From NCBI GenBank assembly GCA_027452165.1, contig DAIDGX010000024.1, positions 1-64,000 on the forward strand: DNA of 64,000 nucleotides. The letters are read 5' to 3'. The notes beneath the pieces are model-generated. The model did not search any database, was not told the origin of the DNA, and saw only the letters and a list, made by a program, of their open reading frames with translations. This DNA is from Vulcanimicrobiota bacterium. Lineage in GTDB: Bacteria; Vulcanimicrobiota; Vulcanimicrobiia; Vulcanimicrobiales; Vulcanimicrobiaceae. The position numbers and the translations under genes were made by a program. Shown piece by piece: positions 16,791 through 25,452 of the stretch (position 1 is the stretch's first letter; each line of letters begins with the position of its first letter).

Positions 16791-17192
16791 ATGACCAGCC
16801 CGCAAAACCCGACCAACCTCGCCTACCGCCGCTTCGTCCTCCAGATGGGCGTGGCGCTCGCGCTGTATTGGGCCGTCCTGCTCGTCACCCGCCTCTTCTT
16901 CGCCTCGGCGCCGCAGCCGTGGCTCACGCTCGCGGCCATCGCGCCCGCGTTGCCGCTCATCTACGCCTTCTATGCGATCAGCCGCTTTCTCACGGCCACC
17001 GATGAGTTCAAGCGCAAGATGATCGTCGATTCTGCCGCGTTCGCGGGGTCCGTCACCGCGGTGCTCGCCGGTGCCTACGCGTTCGGCGAAGGTCCCGGCA
17101 TGCTCCCGCGCCCGTCCGCATGGGTTGACTTTGCCGTCTTCATGGTGCTGTGGCTCGTAGCGGCGTTCACGATCAAGGCGCGCGTGCGATGA
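16791..17192 (+). CDS. Small membrane protein (DUF2178-like), first of a paralogous pair
   Basis: A 133-residue inner-membrane protein with about four hydrophobic segments (MGVALALYWAVLLVTRLFF; LTLAAIAPALPLIYAFYAIS; SVTAVLAGAYAFG; DFAVFMVLWLVAAFTI). A cytoplasmic loop ATDEFKRKMIVDSAAFAG connects helices 2 and 3. This pattern matches small DUF2178-like membrane proteins that are commonly encoded beside a short Cro/XRE regulator. The ATG at 16791 has no ribosome site and sits about seven bases after a -10 box. Four-base overlap (ATGA) with the next gene, whose product is its homologue. Function unknown. Confidence 0.75.
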   Translation: MTSPQNPTNLAYRRFVLQMGVALALYWAVLLVTRLFFASAPQPWLTLAAIAPALPLIYAFYAISRFLTATDEFKRKMIVDSAAFAGSVTAVLAGAYAFGEGPGMLPRPSAWVDFAVFMVLWLVAAFTIKARVR

Positions 17193-17608
17193 GCGGCGAC
17201 GATCGCACGACAACGCCCAAGAACCCCACGGTCCGCGCGAGCCGGCGCTACACGATCGAGCTGTCGATCGGGATGAGCGCGTACGTCGTCATCCTCATCG
17301 CAACCCGGTTCTGGCTTGCTTCGCTCGCGCAACCATGGCTCACGATCGCCGCGCTTGCGCCGGCGTTACCGTTGCTCTACGCGTTTTTTGCGGTGATCCG
17401 CCTCCTGCACGACACCGACGAGTTCGCGCGAAAGCTCATCGTCGAATCCGCCGCGGTTGCCGGTGGGATCACGGCCGTGCTCGCCGCGACGTACGGCTTT
17501 GCCGAGGGGCCGCACCTGCTTCCGCATCCGTCCGCGTGGGCAACATGGACCACGTTCATGGCCCTTTGGCTGATCGCTTCCTTCGTGATCAGAGTACGGT
17601 ACCGTTGA
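17189..17608 (+). CDS. Small membrane protein (DUF2178-like), second of a paralogous pair
   Basis: A 139-residue protein that parallels its upstream neighbour along its whole length: LTIAALAPALPLLYAFFAVIR, DTDEFARKLIVESAAVAGGI, TAVLAATYGFAEGP and TFMALWLIASFVI. About four membrane helices. The two are clearly duplicates and probably form a heteromeric membrane unit. Start ATG 17189 overlaps the upstream stop; its own stop overlaps the TTG start of the XRE gene (TTGA). The strict overlap of the three genes suggests fixed stoichiometry. Function unknown. Confidence 0.75.
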   Translation: MSGDDRTTTPKNPTVRASRRYTIELSIGMSAYVVILIATRFWLASLAQPWLTIAALAPALPLLYAFFAVIRLLHDTDEFARKLIVESAAVAGGITAVLAATYGFAEGPHLLPHPSAWATWTTFMALWLIASFVIRVRYR

Positions 17609-17799
17609 AGAATCGCATCAAGGTGCTGCGCGCCGAACGCGATTTTTCGCAAGCCGACCTCGCCGATCTCGTAGGCGTTTCGCGCCAAACGATCGTTGCA
17701 CTCGAAGCCGATAAATACGCACCCAGCCTTACGCTCGCATTCAAAATCGCTCGCGTCTTCGCATGCCGCGTGGAAGACGTCTTCGACCCCATCGACTAA
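17605..17799 (+). CDS. Short XRE/Cro-family transcription regulator
   Basis: A 64-residue protein that is nothing but a helix-turn-helix: LRAERDFSQADLADLVGVSR, QTIVALEADKYAPS and LTLAFKIARVF, ending in VEDVF. This is the YozG/Cro-like form that accompanies small membrane proteins. The start is TTG at 17605, overlapping the upstream TGA; the first residues KNRIKVLRAER match where family members begin, whereas the longer open frame upstream is only a shadow of the membrane gene. It probably autoregulates the operon by binding at the promoter near 16750-16785. Confidence 0.85.
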   Translation: MKNRIKVLRAERDFSQADLADLVGVSRQTIVALEADKYAPSLTLAFKIARVFACRVEDVFDPID

Positions 17800-17824
17800 C
17801 CGGCCGCCACAAAGGGAGTTCACC

Positions 17825-18751
17825 ATGCGTACACCACTGCGCGCGTTCGTAGCGACAGCGTGCTTGATCTCACTCGTCTCGGCGCTTCCTCACCGCGCTC
17901 GCGCGGCGACCCTGCCGAAGCTACCGCAGGCAACGGCGTCGTTCGACGTCGGTTCGCTCCACGTTCAACGGTACGGATCGGGGGCGCACACGATCATCTT
18001 CGTTCCCGGCCTTGCGTGCGGTCCGTGGGCATGGGCCGACGCCATTCGCACCTTCGCGCCGCACTACACCGTGTACGCGCTCACGCTCGACGGATTTGAT
18101 GGGCGGCCGTACGTCGCGCACCGCGACCTCATCGCGTCGTTCACTCGCGACTTCTGGACTTTCCTTGCGCAAGCGCATATCACGAAACCCGTGGTCGTGG
18201 GTCACAGCTTGGGCGGTACGCTCACCTTCGCGCTCGCCGAAGCGCACCCGCACCGTCTCGCCGGCATCGTCGCGCTCGACGGCCTACCGGTTTTCCCGTC
18301 GGTGGTGACGATGGCGCCCGCGCAACGCACCGCAGCAGCAGCAACGATGGCGTCGTCGGTTTCGGGGCTCTCACATGCAAAATTGCTCGCGTACGACACA
18401 ACGTTTATGAGCGAGCTTGGCACCGTCCACGCCTCGCTCGTCGATCCCGTAGCACAACTCGAGGCACAAAGCGATCCTGCGGCGGTTGGCGCATGGGTGC
18501 AAGCCGATGTTGGAGGTGACCTCCGCCCCGGTCTTGCGAAAATTACGATTCCCGTCCTCGAGTTGATGCCCTACGCTCCCGGGTCGCCCTACACGCAAGC
18601 GCAAACGCTTGCTTTTTACCAGATGCTGGTGAGCGGCGCGCCGCAGGCGACCGTCCTGCCGATCCTCAACGCAAAACACTTCGCGATGCTCGATCAGCCC
18701 GCCGCAGTGAACGACGCGATCGCGCGATTTCTACGGACGGCCGCGTGGTGA
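17825..18751 (+). CDS. Secreted alpha/beta-hydrolase
   Basis: A 308-residue exported serine hydrolase. The N-terminus MRTPLRAFVATACLISLVS with AARA-like cleavage site is a signal peptide. The mature part has FVPGLACGPWAW (oxyanion-hole region), the nucleophile elbow GHSLGGT, the acidic residue region TIPVLELMPY, and a catalytic His in NAKHFAMLDQP. GGGAG-like site (AAAGGGAG) just before ATG 17825. Substrate not predictable; likely esterase or peptidase of small substrates. The 3' end overlaps the convergent small secreted protein gene by 21 bases. Confidence 0.88.
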   Translation: MRTPLRAFVATACLISLVSALPHRARAATLPKLPQATASFDVGSLHVQRYGSGAHTIIFVPGLACGPWAWADAIRTFAPHYTVYALTLDGFDGRPYVAHRDLIASFTRDFWTFLAQAHITKPVVVGHSLGGTLTFALAEAHPHRLAGIVALDGLPVFPSVVTMAPAQRTAAAATMASSVSGLSHAKLLAYDTTFMSELGTVHASLVDPVAQLEAQSDPAAVGAWVQADVGGDLRPGLAKITIPVLELMPYAPGSPYTQAQTLAFYQMLVSGAPQATVLPILNAKHFAMLDQPAAVNDAIARFLRTAAW

Positions 18752-19096
18752 GTGCGGCATCGCGTTCCCAATGGTTAGACGGCGAACCGTGCACACGTCC
18801 ACGTGTGACATCACGATCACCGCGCCACCTTGAAAGCGCGCCCGCACGTCGGCAACACAGGTGCTGCGATCGACGGGAAAGCGCACCATGCGTCCACGAC
18901 CGATGTCGATAACACCGTCGAAGCCCAGCGCGTCGCTGCCCCAGTGTTGCGTGCTGGCGTCGCCCACGCGCAGCGTGAATATCGGCACGTTACCGGTATT
19001 GATTACGAGCACCTGGCGCACGCTTGGCGACGGTGTTGGCGCGACGACCGGCACCGCGAGCCCGAGTGCGAGCACGACGATCATCAGGACGTTCAT
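18731..19096 (-). CDS. Small secreted protein of unknown function
   Basis: A 121-residue protein with a signal peptide ([19 protein letters not shown]) and a small beta-rich domain (VLVINTGNVPIFTLRVGD, GFDGVIDIGRGRMVRF, GAVIVMSHVDVC) containing two cysteines (STCVADV and VDVCTVR) that could form a disulfide. It overlaps the end of the mscS-like gene by the sequence ATGA, so it is probably co-translated with it and may act next to the channel in the periplasm. No family recognised. Confidence 0.65.
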   Translation of the reverse strand: MNVLMIVVLALGLAVPVVAPTPSPSVRQVLVINTGNVPIFTLRVGDASTQHWGSDALGFDGVIDIGRGRMVRFPVDRSTCVADVRARFQGGAVIVMSHVDVCTVRRLTIGNAMPHSPRGRP

Positions 19097-20730
19097 ACTG
19101 GATCAGGACTTGCGTTCACCGGCGGTACCGGGTTGCCGAGAACGTCGAGGCCGAGTTCGATCTTCGCCTCGCGCAGAGCGGCGATCACTCGTTCGTTGAG
19201 CGCGCGGCGCACCTCGAACTGTCGCAGCGGCGCGGTGCGCACCGAGGCGCGCAGCACGATACCGTTGCTTGACATGCTCTCCACACCAACCCACTCATAC
19301 GGCTCGAGCACGGCGTCACGCCATGCGTCGTCGGCCGCAAACGCATCGAGGGTGGAGCGCAATGCCTGGAGTCCGGCGGTGACGTTCGCGGATGGATCGA
19401 CCGGCACGCGGTAATCGACCCGCGACCAGGTCCGCGAGCTATTCACCACCTGGCTCACGGAACTGTGCGGTATCGTGATGAGATTGCCCTTACCATCCCG
19501 CAACTGCACCATACGCAGCGTGAGCCCTTCAACGATCCCGTTGTAGTCGCCGATCATCACGTAATCTCCGACGACGTATTGATCTTCCAAGAGCACGAGC
19601 ATGCCGTTGAGGATATCGCGCACCAAACTTTGCGCCGCAAAACCAATCGCGAGGGCGGCGATACCACCGATCGTCACCACCGAGGCCACCGGGATATTCA
19701 ACATGCCAAGCGTGGTGAGCGACGCGACGAGAATGATGATCCAGGATTTGAAACCGCCGAGCGCGCGTGCGATGGTCGGCGCACGCAGCATGTGACGCGA
19801 GCGCTCTGCACCCGCAAACCCGCCGCGAGCATAGACCACCGCAAAGCGGGCGATCGCAATTTCGAGCACGCGATCGATGACGAACGCGCCGATCCACACC
19901 GCGGCAACGCGGCCTGCCGTACGAATGATGAACTGCCCTGCTGCCGTCGTCTGCGGAAAGAGCAAGAGCGCCCACGTAATCGCTGCAAGCCACAGGATGG
20001 CGATGCTCCAGATCAGCGTCATGAGCGCGCGGACGACCCGGCGGTGCTCGTCCGCACGGTCTTCAAGGTTCCGGCGCAATCGGCGCGCACGCGCTCCGAG
20101 CAGCGACCATACGAAGAGGAGCGCCACCGTGACGATGCCCAATATCACCGCGCCGCGCGCCACCTCGAAAAGACTACGCCGTATCTGCTCTGGTTGACGC
20201 TTCTGCAACGCGTGCACAAGCGCGGGCTGCAACAGCGCCTGCCACTGCTGCGCGACGGTGCGATCCGGCAAATGCGCATATTGTGCGTCGGTCGCCGTCA
20301 CGGTGACGATATCGATGCCATCGGGATGCCGTGCGTCCACCGCGCGCAACGCATACTGCGAACCTTCCTTCGCGAGGTGCACCCGAAAGCTGGCCGGGTC
20401 GTACATCGTACCGCGATCGCCATTGACCGCAAGAACTTGTGAGATAGCGTTCTGCACCAGCAGCACGCGGGTATCGATCGGTAGGCTTGCCGGCGCCGGA
20501 CTCGCGAGCGCGGCAACGCGAAAAACCGACGCGCCGTCCACCATTACCGGCGCCGTGACGAAGAGGCCCGCCTGTTGGATTCCCGGCACGGTGGCGACCG
20601 AGAGCGACGCATTCGCTGTGAGAGCGGCCGCTTGGCCGATCACTTGGGCTCGCGCAGGCAAGACGGCAACGGTGAACCCGGCGAGGACAATCGCAATCGC
20701 GGGCACGAGGAGGTGACGGAGTCTGCGCAT
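19093..20730 (-). CDS. MscS-family mechanosensitive ion channel
   Basis: A 545-residue small-conductance mechanosensitive channel with a signal peptide and a periplasmic N-terminal domain of about 170 residues, then several membrane helices. The MscS core is unmistakable: the pore helix TM3 [20 protein letters not shown], then the beta domain [40 protein letters not shown], and the C-terminal alpha/beta cytoplasmic domain ending near [12 protein letters not shown]. It releases solutes during hypo-osmotic shock. Start ATG 20730 has AGGTTGAG upstream; a longer frame to 20775 is less likely. The gene is divergent from nadA. Confidence 0.92.
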   Translation of the reverse strand: MRRLRHLLVPAIAIVLAGFTVAVLPARAQVIGQAAALTANASLSVATVPGIQQAGLFVTAPVMVDGASVFRVAALASPAPASLPIDTRVLLVQNAISQVLAVNGDRGTMYDPASFRVHLAKEGSQYALRAVDARHPDGIDIVTVTATDAQYAHLPDRTVAQQWQALLQPALVHALQKRQPEQIRRSLFEVARGAVILGIVTVALLFVWSLLGARARRLRRNLEDRADEHRRVVRALMTLIWSIAILWLAAITWALLLFPQTTAAGQFIIRTAGRVAAVWIGAFVIDRVLEIAIARFAVVYARGGFAGAERSRHMLRAPTIARALGGFKSWIIILVASLTTLGMLNIPVASVVTIGGIAALAIGFAAQSLVRDILNGMLVLLEDQYVVGDYVMIGDYNGIVEGLTLRMVQLRDGKGNLITIPHSSVSQVVNSSRTWSRVDYRVPVDPSANVTAGLQALRSTLDAFAADDAWRDAVLEPYEWVGVESMSSNGIVLRASVRTAPLRQFEVRRALNERVIAALREAKIELGLDVLGNPVPPVNASPDPV

Positions 20731-20792
20731 CGTCTCAACCTGCAACAAGCAGGGCCAGCGGCCCTCCAACCGCAAGACGGCGCATCGACCTC

Positions 20793-21797
20793 ATGAGCAC
20801 GATTGACCTTCCCTACGACCCCGACGTCGAACGCGAGACGTTGCCGATCTTCGAACGCGTGGCCCACGTGATCCCGCGTGTCGAATGGCCGCTCCACGCA
20901 CCCTACGTCGCGGCAATCAACCGCCTCAAGGGCGAGCGCAACGCCGTGATCTTAGCGCACAACTATCAAGTGCCCGAGATCTACCACACCGTGGCCGACA
21001 TCGTGGGCGACTCGCTCGCGCTTGCGATGAAAGCCGCCGAGACCGACGCCGATGTGATCGTGCTTTGCGGCGTGCATTTCATGGCGGAAACCGCCAAGCT
21101 CGTCAACCCGGGCAAGACGGTGCTCGTCCCCGATCTGCAAGCCGGCTGCTCGCTCGCCGATTCGATTACCGCCGCCGACGTTCGTTTGCTACGCGAACGA
21201 TATCCCGGCGTTCCGGTCGTCACCTACGTAAACACGTCGGCCGCGGTAAAGGCCGAAGCCGACGTCTGCGTCACCAGCGGCAACGCGTTGAAGATCGTGG
21301 AAGCGCTTGGGGCTCCGCGCGTAATCTTTCTACCCGATGAATACCTCGCGAAGTATGTCGCGTCGAAAACCCGCGTTGAAATCATCGCGTGGAAGGGTCA
21401 CTGCGAAGTGCATGAACGCTTCAGTGGCGAGCAATTACGCGCGTTTCGCACAGACGAACCAGGCCTGCGAATCCTCGCACATCCCGAATGCCCGCCCGAC
21501 GTGCTCGCCGAGGCTGACTATGTGGGATCGACGCAAGGGATGATCGATGACGTGGCCACGCATCGAAGCGCGCGCGTGTTGTTGATCACCGAATGTTCGA
21601 TGGCCGACAACGTGTCGGGCCAGTATCCCGACGTGGAGTTCGTGCGCCCGTGCAACCTGTGCCCCCACATGAAGCGCAACACGCTACCGAAAATTCTTCA
21701 CACGCTCGAACGCATGGAATATGAGGTGACCGTCGATCCCGCGATAGCCGGGCGCGCCCGCGCCGCCGTCGAGCGCATGCTCGCGTACAGCCGATGA
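20793..21797 (+). CDS. nadA: Quinolinate synthase A
   Basis: Condenses iminoaspartate with dihydroxyacetone phosphate to quinolinate, in de novo NAD synthesis. The 334-residue protein has the three expected [4Fe-4S] cysteines ([20 protein letters not shown], and [12 protein letters not shown]) and the characteristic [22 protein letters not shown], and [15 protein letters not shown] blocks. Its length is that of the bacterial A-type. Next gene nadC overlaps by ATGA. nadB (L-aspartate oxidase) is not in the window and must lie elsewhere or be replaced by aspartate dehydrogenase. Confidence 0.97.
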   Translation: MSTIDLPYDPDVERETLPIFERVAHVIPRVEWPLHAPYVAAINRLKGERNAVILAHNYQVPEIYHTVADIVGDSLALAMKAAETDADVIVLCGVHFMAETAKLVNPGKTVLVPDLQAGCSLADSITAADVRLLRERYPGVPVVTYVNTSAAVKAEADVCVTSGNALKIVEALGAPRVIFLPDEYLAKYVASKTRVEIIAWKGHCEVHERFSGEQLRAFRTDEPGLRILAHPECPPDVLAEADYVGSTQGMIDDVATHRSARVLLITECSMADNVSGQYPDVEFVRPCNLCPHMKRNTLPKILHTLERMEYEVTVDPAIAGRARAAVERMLAYSR

Positions 21798-22654
21798 ACA
21801 CGTCGCTCGCGCATCCGCATCGCCTGGTTGTCGAACCGCTCGTCCGCGCGGCGTTGCTCGAGGATCTGGCGCACGGTTCCGACCTCACGACCGATGCGGT
21901 CGTGCCGGCCGACCACCGCGCACGCGCGGTACTCGCGGCACGCTCGCCAGGCGTGGTCGCCGGGCTCGACGCCGCCCTTTTTGCCTTCGAGGTACTCGCT
22001 CCCGGCTCGGTGCGCGCAGCGATCCACACCGCCGACGGCGAGCGCGTAGAGCGCGATGCGATCGTGGCCACGCTCGAGGGCCCGGCGCGTACCCTGCTCA
22101 CCGGCGAACGGACGTGCCTCAATCTGCTTTGCCGTCTGTCCGGCATCGCAACCGCAACCCGCGCGCTCGTCGATCTGGTCGCGGGCACGCGCGCTCGCAT
22201 CGTCGATACACGAAAGACCACGCCTGGCCTGCGCGCGCTCGAAAAATATGCGGTGCGCTGCGGCGGTGGCAGCAACCATCGCTTTGGCCTTGACGACGCG
22301 GTGCTCATCAAGGACAACCACCTTGCGCTCGCGGGGTCGATACGCGAAGCGGTTGCGCGCGTGCGCGCGCACTCCGGACACATGGTAAAAATCGAGGTGG
22401 AGGTCGATACACTCGATCAGTTGCGCGAGGCGCTAGAGGAGCGCATCGACGCGGTGCTGCTCGACAACATGCCTCCCGACCGGTTGCGCGACGCGGTAGC
22501 GATCGTCAGCGGTCGCATCCTCACCGAGGCGAGCGGCGGCATTCGCCCCGAAACGATTCGCGCGATCGCCGAGAGCGGCGTCGATCTGATCAGTGCTGGC
22601 TACCTTACCCACAGCGCCACGGCCCTCGATATCGGTCTCGACATCGCGCTGTAG
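21794..22654 (+). CDS. nadC: Nicotinate-nucleotide pyrophosphorylase (quinolinate phosphoribosyltransferase)
   Basis: Converts quinolinate and PRPP to nicotinate mononucleotide, the step after NadA. The 286-residue protein has the family landmarks: [16 protein letters not shown], the substrate-binding [17 protein letters not shown], the [20 protein letters not shown] segment, [13 protein letters not shown], and the C-terminal glycine-rich TEASGGI followed by [10 protein letters not shown]. Overlaps nadA by four bases, so the two are translated together. Followed by 152 bases without a recognised gene before the convergent DUF202 gene. Confidence 0.97.
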   Translation: MNTSLAHPHRLVVEPLVRAALLEDLAHGSDLTTDAVVPADHRARAVLAARSPGVVAGLDAALFAFEVLAPGSVRAAIHTADGERVERDAIVATLEGPARTLLTGERTCLNLLCRLSGIATATRALVDLVAGTRARIVDTRKTTPGLRALEKYAVRCGGGSNHRFGLDDAVLIKDNHLALAGSIREAVARVRAHSGHMVKIEVEVDTLDQLREALEERIDAVLLDNMPPDRLRDAVAIVSGRILTEASGGIRPETIRAIAESGVDLISAGYLTHSATALDIGLDIAL

Positions 22655-22806
22655 CGATGCGCTTTTAGCGCTGGAACGTCCCGCCGTAATACCGCTCCGC
22701 AGTTGCGCACGCAATGGACACCCAACAAGGCGAAACCGAGTACTTTCTTTCGGGCGCTCGCCAAATTTGGGTGACCGCACTTGAGAGGGTCGTTCCGGTG
22801 GTTCTC

Positions 22807-23178
22807 TTAGCGATATGCGACGAGCAACAAGCCGACGAGCAGTCCGATCGCTATGATCCCAACGGTGAAGAGATACGCGATGCCGCTCGAGAGCGTGCGG
22901 ATCTCGCCTTGCCGAAGCGCGCGATCGGTGGTGACGTAGCGCCACGCGCCAATCGACGCGGCTCCGATGCCGAATGCCGCCATGATGATGCCGAATGCCG
23001 TCGAGAGATGCGGGGTCGTGACGCGAAGGTGCGCGACCGCCGCAATCTCTTCGACAAAGAGCCCAAAGCGGGCGATAACGAAGCCAAACCCGATCATCGC
23101 GAGTGCGGTGCGAACGTAGGCAAGAAAGGTGCGCTCGTTCGCGAGCACGTCGGATGCGCGGAGTTCGGGTTCACTCAT
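22807..23178 (-). CDS. DUF202 (YidH-like) membrane protein
   Basis: A 123-residue inner-membrane protein with three helices. The start LANERTFLAYVRTALAMIGFG is the family signature of DUF202 (ANERTFLAWxRT), followed by ARFGLFVEE, an intermediate helix TAFGIIMAAFGIGAASIGAWRY, and YLFTVGIIAIGLLVGLLLVAY. Role unknown in general; often linked to envelope stress. Its start codon overlaps the stop of the upstream Spy-like gene (ATGA), so both are in one operon. Confidence 0.85.
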   Translation of the reverse strand: MSEPELRASDVLANERTFLAYVRTALAMIGFGFVIARFGLFVEEIAAVAHLRVTTPHLSTAFGIIMAAFGIGAASIGAWRYVTTDRALRQGEIRTLSSGIAYLFTVGIIAIGLLVGLLLVAYR

Positions 23179-23636
23179 CGTCGCGGCGGCGGGCCTCCCA
23201 TCGGATGCGAGAGCATCAACAAGAACGCCCCCGGATCGTTCATGTTTCCGCGCGGCATGCGATGACCCATCTTCCCCTGATCATCTCCCTGCCGCATCGC
23301 ATGCATCTGTTTGATCATGGACGCGTGAGCGTCTGCGATCGCTTGCTTTTCCGCCGGCGTGAGCGCTGCGTCGAGTTGCTTTGCCGCGGCGGCGACGTCG
23401 GGGTTCTCCGCGGTTGCGAGGTTGCCGACGACACGCGAGAGCAATGCCCGGTGCGCCGGCGTAAGCGCGGCGAGTACTTTGGAGCGCATCTGCTCGTGCA
23501 TCTGCCGCATCTGCTGCATCTGTGCCGTGGAGGGCCGGGCCATGCCCTGGCCGCCCGGCGGCGGTCCTTGTTGTGCGAGCACCCCTGCGGGCGCTACAGC
23601 AAACGCCGCGAGGAGTGCGATGGTGAGAATCTTCAT
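23175..23636 (-). CDS. Periplasmic Spy/CpxP-like protein
   Basis: A 153-residue secreted protein. Signal peptide MKILTIALLAAFAVAPAG with cleavage near VLAQQ. The mature part is rich in Met, Gln, Pro and Ala. It has two segments resembling the LTxxQ/Spy heptad pattern (ALTPAHRALLSRVV and ALTPAEKQAIADAH) and a Met/His-containing tail (MKQMHAMRQGD, GKMGHRMPRG). Spy and CpxP are periplasmic chaperones or stress sensors; the Met/His tail hints at metal contact. Start ATG 23636 is chosen as the only one that begins with a signal peptide; the frame is open far upstream but only as antisense of the peptidase gene. Confidence 0.7.
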   Translation of the reverse strand: MKILTIALLAAFAVAPAGVLAQQGPPPGGQGMARPSTAQMQQMRQMHEQMRSKVLAALTPAHRALLSRVVGNLATAENPDVAAAAKQLDAALTPAEKQAIADAHASMIKQMHAMRQGDDQGKMGHRMPRGNMNDPGAFLLMLSHPMGGPPPRR

Positions 23637-23729
23637 ACCCTCGTTAAACCTCGCGCGCCTTGGGCGCGTCTGTGAGGAAAGACCGCCATTTTCGCGGGTT
23701 TCCGGCGCATCCGACACGAAACCATTCGT

Positions 23730-25169
23730 ATGCCCGCAGAAGAAGTTCAGCAACGCCCCGACGCAAGCAAGGCAAGCCACGACCCCGATACGCCCGACGC
23801 GCTCGTCGCCTTCATGGCGCGCGAGTGGATCGACGTCCCTGCCGCGCATGCCGCACATCCGCAACTCGCCCGCCTGCGCTCCCGTCGTGAGGCGCTCTCG
23901 CGCGCATACCCGGGCGTCACGCTCGTCATCCCCGCCGGCCAAGAGCACGTGCGCGCGAACGACACGTATTTCCGTTTCCGGCCGTCGAGCGACTTTGCGT
24001 ATTTCATGGGCGATGGCGAACCGGGCGCGCTGCTCGTTCTCGAGCCCGATGGCCCAACGCACCGTACGCTGCTCTTCTGCGCCGAGCATAATCGCGGCAG
24101 CGCCGAGTTTTTCACCGACCGTATCCATGGCGAACTCTGGGTGGGACGCCATCGCGGCTGCGACGAGAGCCTGAGCTATTACGGCGTCGATCGCACCCGG
24201 CCGCTCGGTGAGATCGGCGAATACCTCCACGAGCTCTTTACCTCGCGCGTTCCCGTCGCGCTCATGCGCGGACATAACCGAGCGATCGACGCGATGCGCG
24301 AACCGGCCGACGCCGATCACGATCTCGCCCAACACTGCTCCGAGATGCGCCTGCTCAAAGACGACTACGAGATCGCCGAGTTGCGCAAAGCATGCGAGAT
24401 CACCAAGCGCGGCTTCGAGGACGCGATTCGTCTCTTCCCTCGCGTGAAAAGCGAACGCGAATTCGAAGCGGCATTCTGGAGCCGCGCGCGCATCGAAGCA
24501 CATGACGTAGGCTATCTGACGATCGCTGCCGCCGGGCACCATGCATGCACGCTGCACTGGAACCGCAACGACGGCGCGATCGCGCCCCGCACGCTGCTCC
24601 TGCTCGATGCCGGCGTGGAATGCGACTCGCTCTACACCGCCGACGTCACGCGCACGTTGCCGATCTCCGGACGCTATACGCCCGAACAGCGCGCGGTGTA
24701 CGACATCGTCCTCGAAGCACAGCGCGTTGGCATCGACGCGGTCGCACCGGGCGCCGATTTTCTCGAGCCTAACCGCCGTGCGATGCGCGTGCTCACCGAA
24801 GGGCTGATCGACCTCGGCATCCTACGCACCTCCGTCGACGAAGCGCTCGACCCCGAACACCAATACTATCGTCGCTACACGCTGCACAACGTGAGTCACA
24901 TGCTCGGGCTCGATGTGCACGACTGTGCGGCCGCACGCGCCGAACAGTACCGCTACGGCGCGTTACGCGAAGGCATGGTGCTCACCGTCGAACCGGGGCT
25001 CTATTTCCAACCCGACGACGCGACGGTGCCCGAACGCTTCCGCGGGATCGGCGTGCGCATCGAAGACGACATCGTGGTCACCGCGAGCGGACGAGAGAAT
25101 CTTTCGGGCATTCTCCCGTCGCGCGCCGATGCGGTGGAGCGCTGGATCGCCGAGCTTACGTCGCCATAG
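23730..25169 (+). CDS. pepP: Xaa-Pro aminopeptidase (peptidase M24, PepP-type)
   Basis: Cytosolic metallopeptidase that removes N-terminal residues next to proline. The 479-residue protein has the N-terminal creatinase-like domain (YFRFRPSSDFAYFMGDGEP) and the C-terminal pita-bread domain. The five metal ligands are visible: Asp in LLLDAGVECDSLY, Asp in TADVTRT, His in HNVSHMLGLDVHD, Glu in TVEPGLYF and Glu in GVRIEDDIVV. Catalytic domain complete. It stands between two minus-strand genes; its 3' end overlaps the small membrane protein gene by 14 bases. Confidence 0.95.
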   Translation: MPAEEVQQRPDASKASHDPDTPDALVAFMAREWIDVPAAHAAHPQLARLRSRREALSRAYPGVTLVIPAGQEHVRANDTYFRFRPSSDFAYFMGDGEPGALLVLEPDGPTHRTLLFCAEHNRGSAEFFTDRIHGELWVGRHRGCDESLSYYGVDRTRPLGEIGEYLHELFTSRVPVALMRGHNRAIDAMREPADADHDLAQHCSEMRLLKDDYEIAELRKACEITKRGFEDAIRLFPRVKSEREFEAAFWSRARIEAHDVGYLTIAAAGHHACTLHWNRNDGAIAPRTLLLLDAGVECDSLYTADVTRTLPISGRYTPEQRAVYDIVLEAQRVGIDAVAPGADFLEPNRRAMRVLTEGLIDLGILRTSVDEALDPEHQYYRRYTLHNVSHMLGLDVHDCAAARAEQYRYGALREGMVLTVEPGLYFQPDDATVPERFRGIGVRIEDDIVVTASGRENLSGILPSRADAVERWIAELTSP

Positions 25170-25452
25170 GCGGTCCACCGAGCGGAACGCCCGGCGAACC
25201 CATCTGCCGCTGGGTGGCCGGCCATTCGCTAAACGCGAGAATCAAGATACAGATCAGGAAGCCGACGCTTGGAATGAGGTTGAGGAACGCGAGGGCGCCG
25301 CTAAAACCGGCTTTTTCGAAGATCCGCCAAAAGAGCCAGATGAAGAACGCCACAACGGCGAGGGCGAAGATGACGATCGTACCGGCGAACGCGCTCATCG
25401 CAGCCAGTGCTTGATCCGCCTGAGCGGCCGAATCTGCGAGGATGGAGACCAT
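25156..25452 (-). CDS. Small two-helix membrane protein
   Basis: A 98-residue protein with two membrane helices (GTIVIFALAVVAFFIWLFWRIF and LNLIPSVGFLICILILAF), and a short Pro/Gly-rich tail. It resembles small proteins of the DUF805-type or other two-helix family in size but no firm identity. ATG at 25452 has a perfect GGAGGT seven bases before it; that ribosome site lies inside the first codons of the divergent permease gene. The start codon shares CATG with the permease start. Confidence 0.7.
   Translation of the reverse strand: MVSILADSAAQADQALAAMSAFAGTIVIFALAVVAFFIWLFWRIFEKAGFSGALAFLNLIPSVGFLICILILAFSEWPATQRQMGSPGVPLGGPPMAT

Noticed and set aside
22655-22806. Gap of 152 bases between nadC and the DUF202 gene
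   Set aside because: No promoter, terminator stem or small gene could be supported; a plus-strand frame starting at 22714 runs antisense through the DUF202 gene and reads as a shadow.
23175-24557. A 460-residue open frame on the minus strand, larger than the Spy-like protein it contains
   Set aside because: The upstream 300 codons are antisense to the prolidase-type peptidase gene and show no domain; only the part from ATG 23636 has a signal peptide and makes sense.
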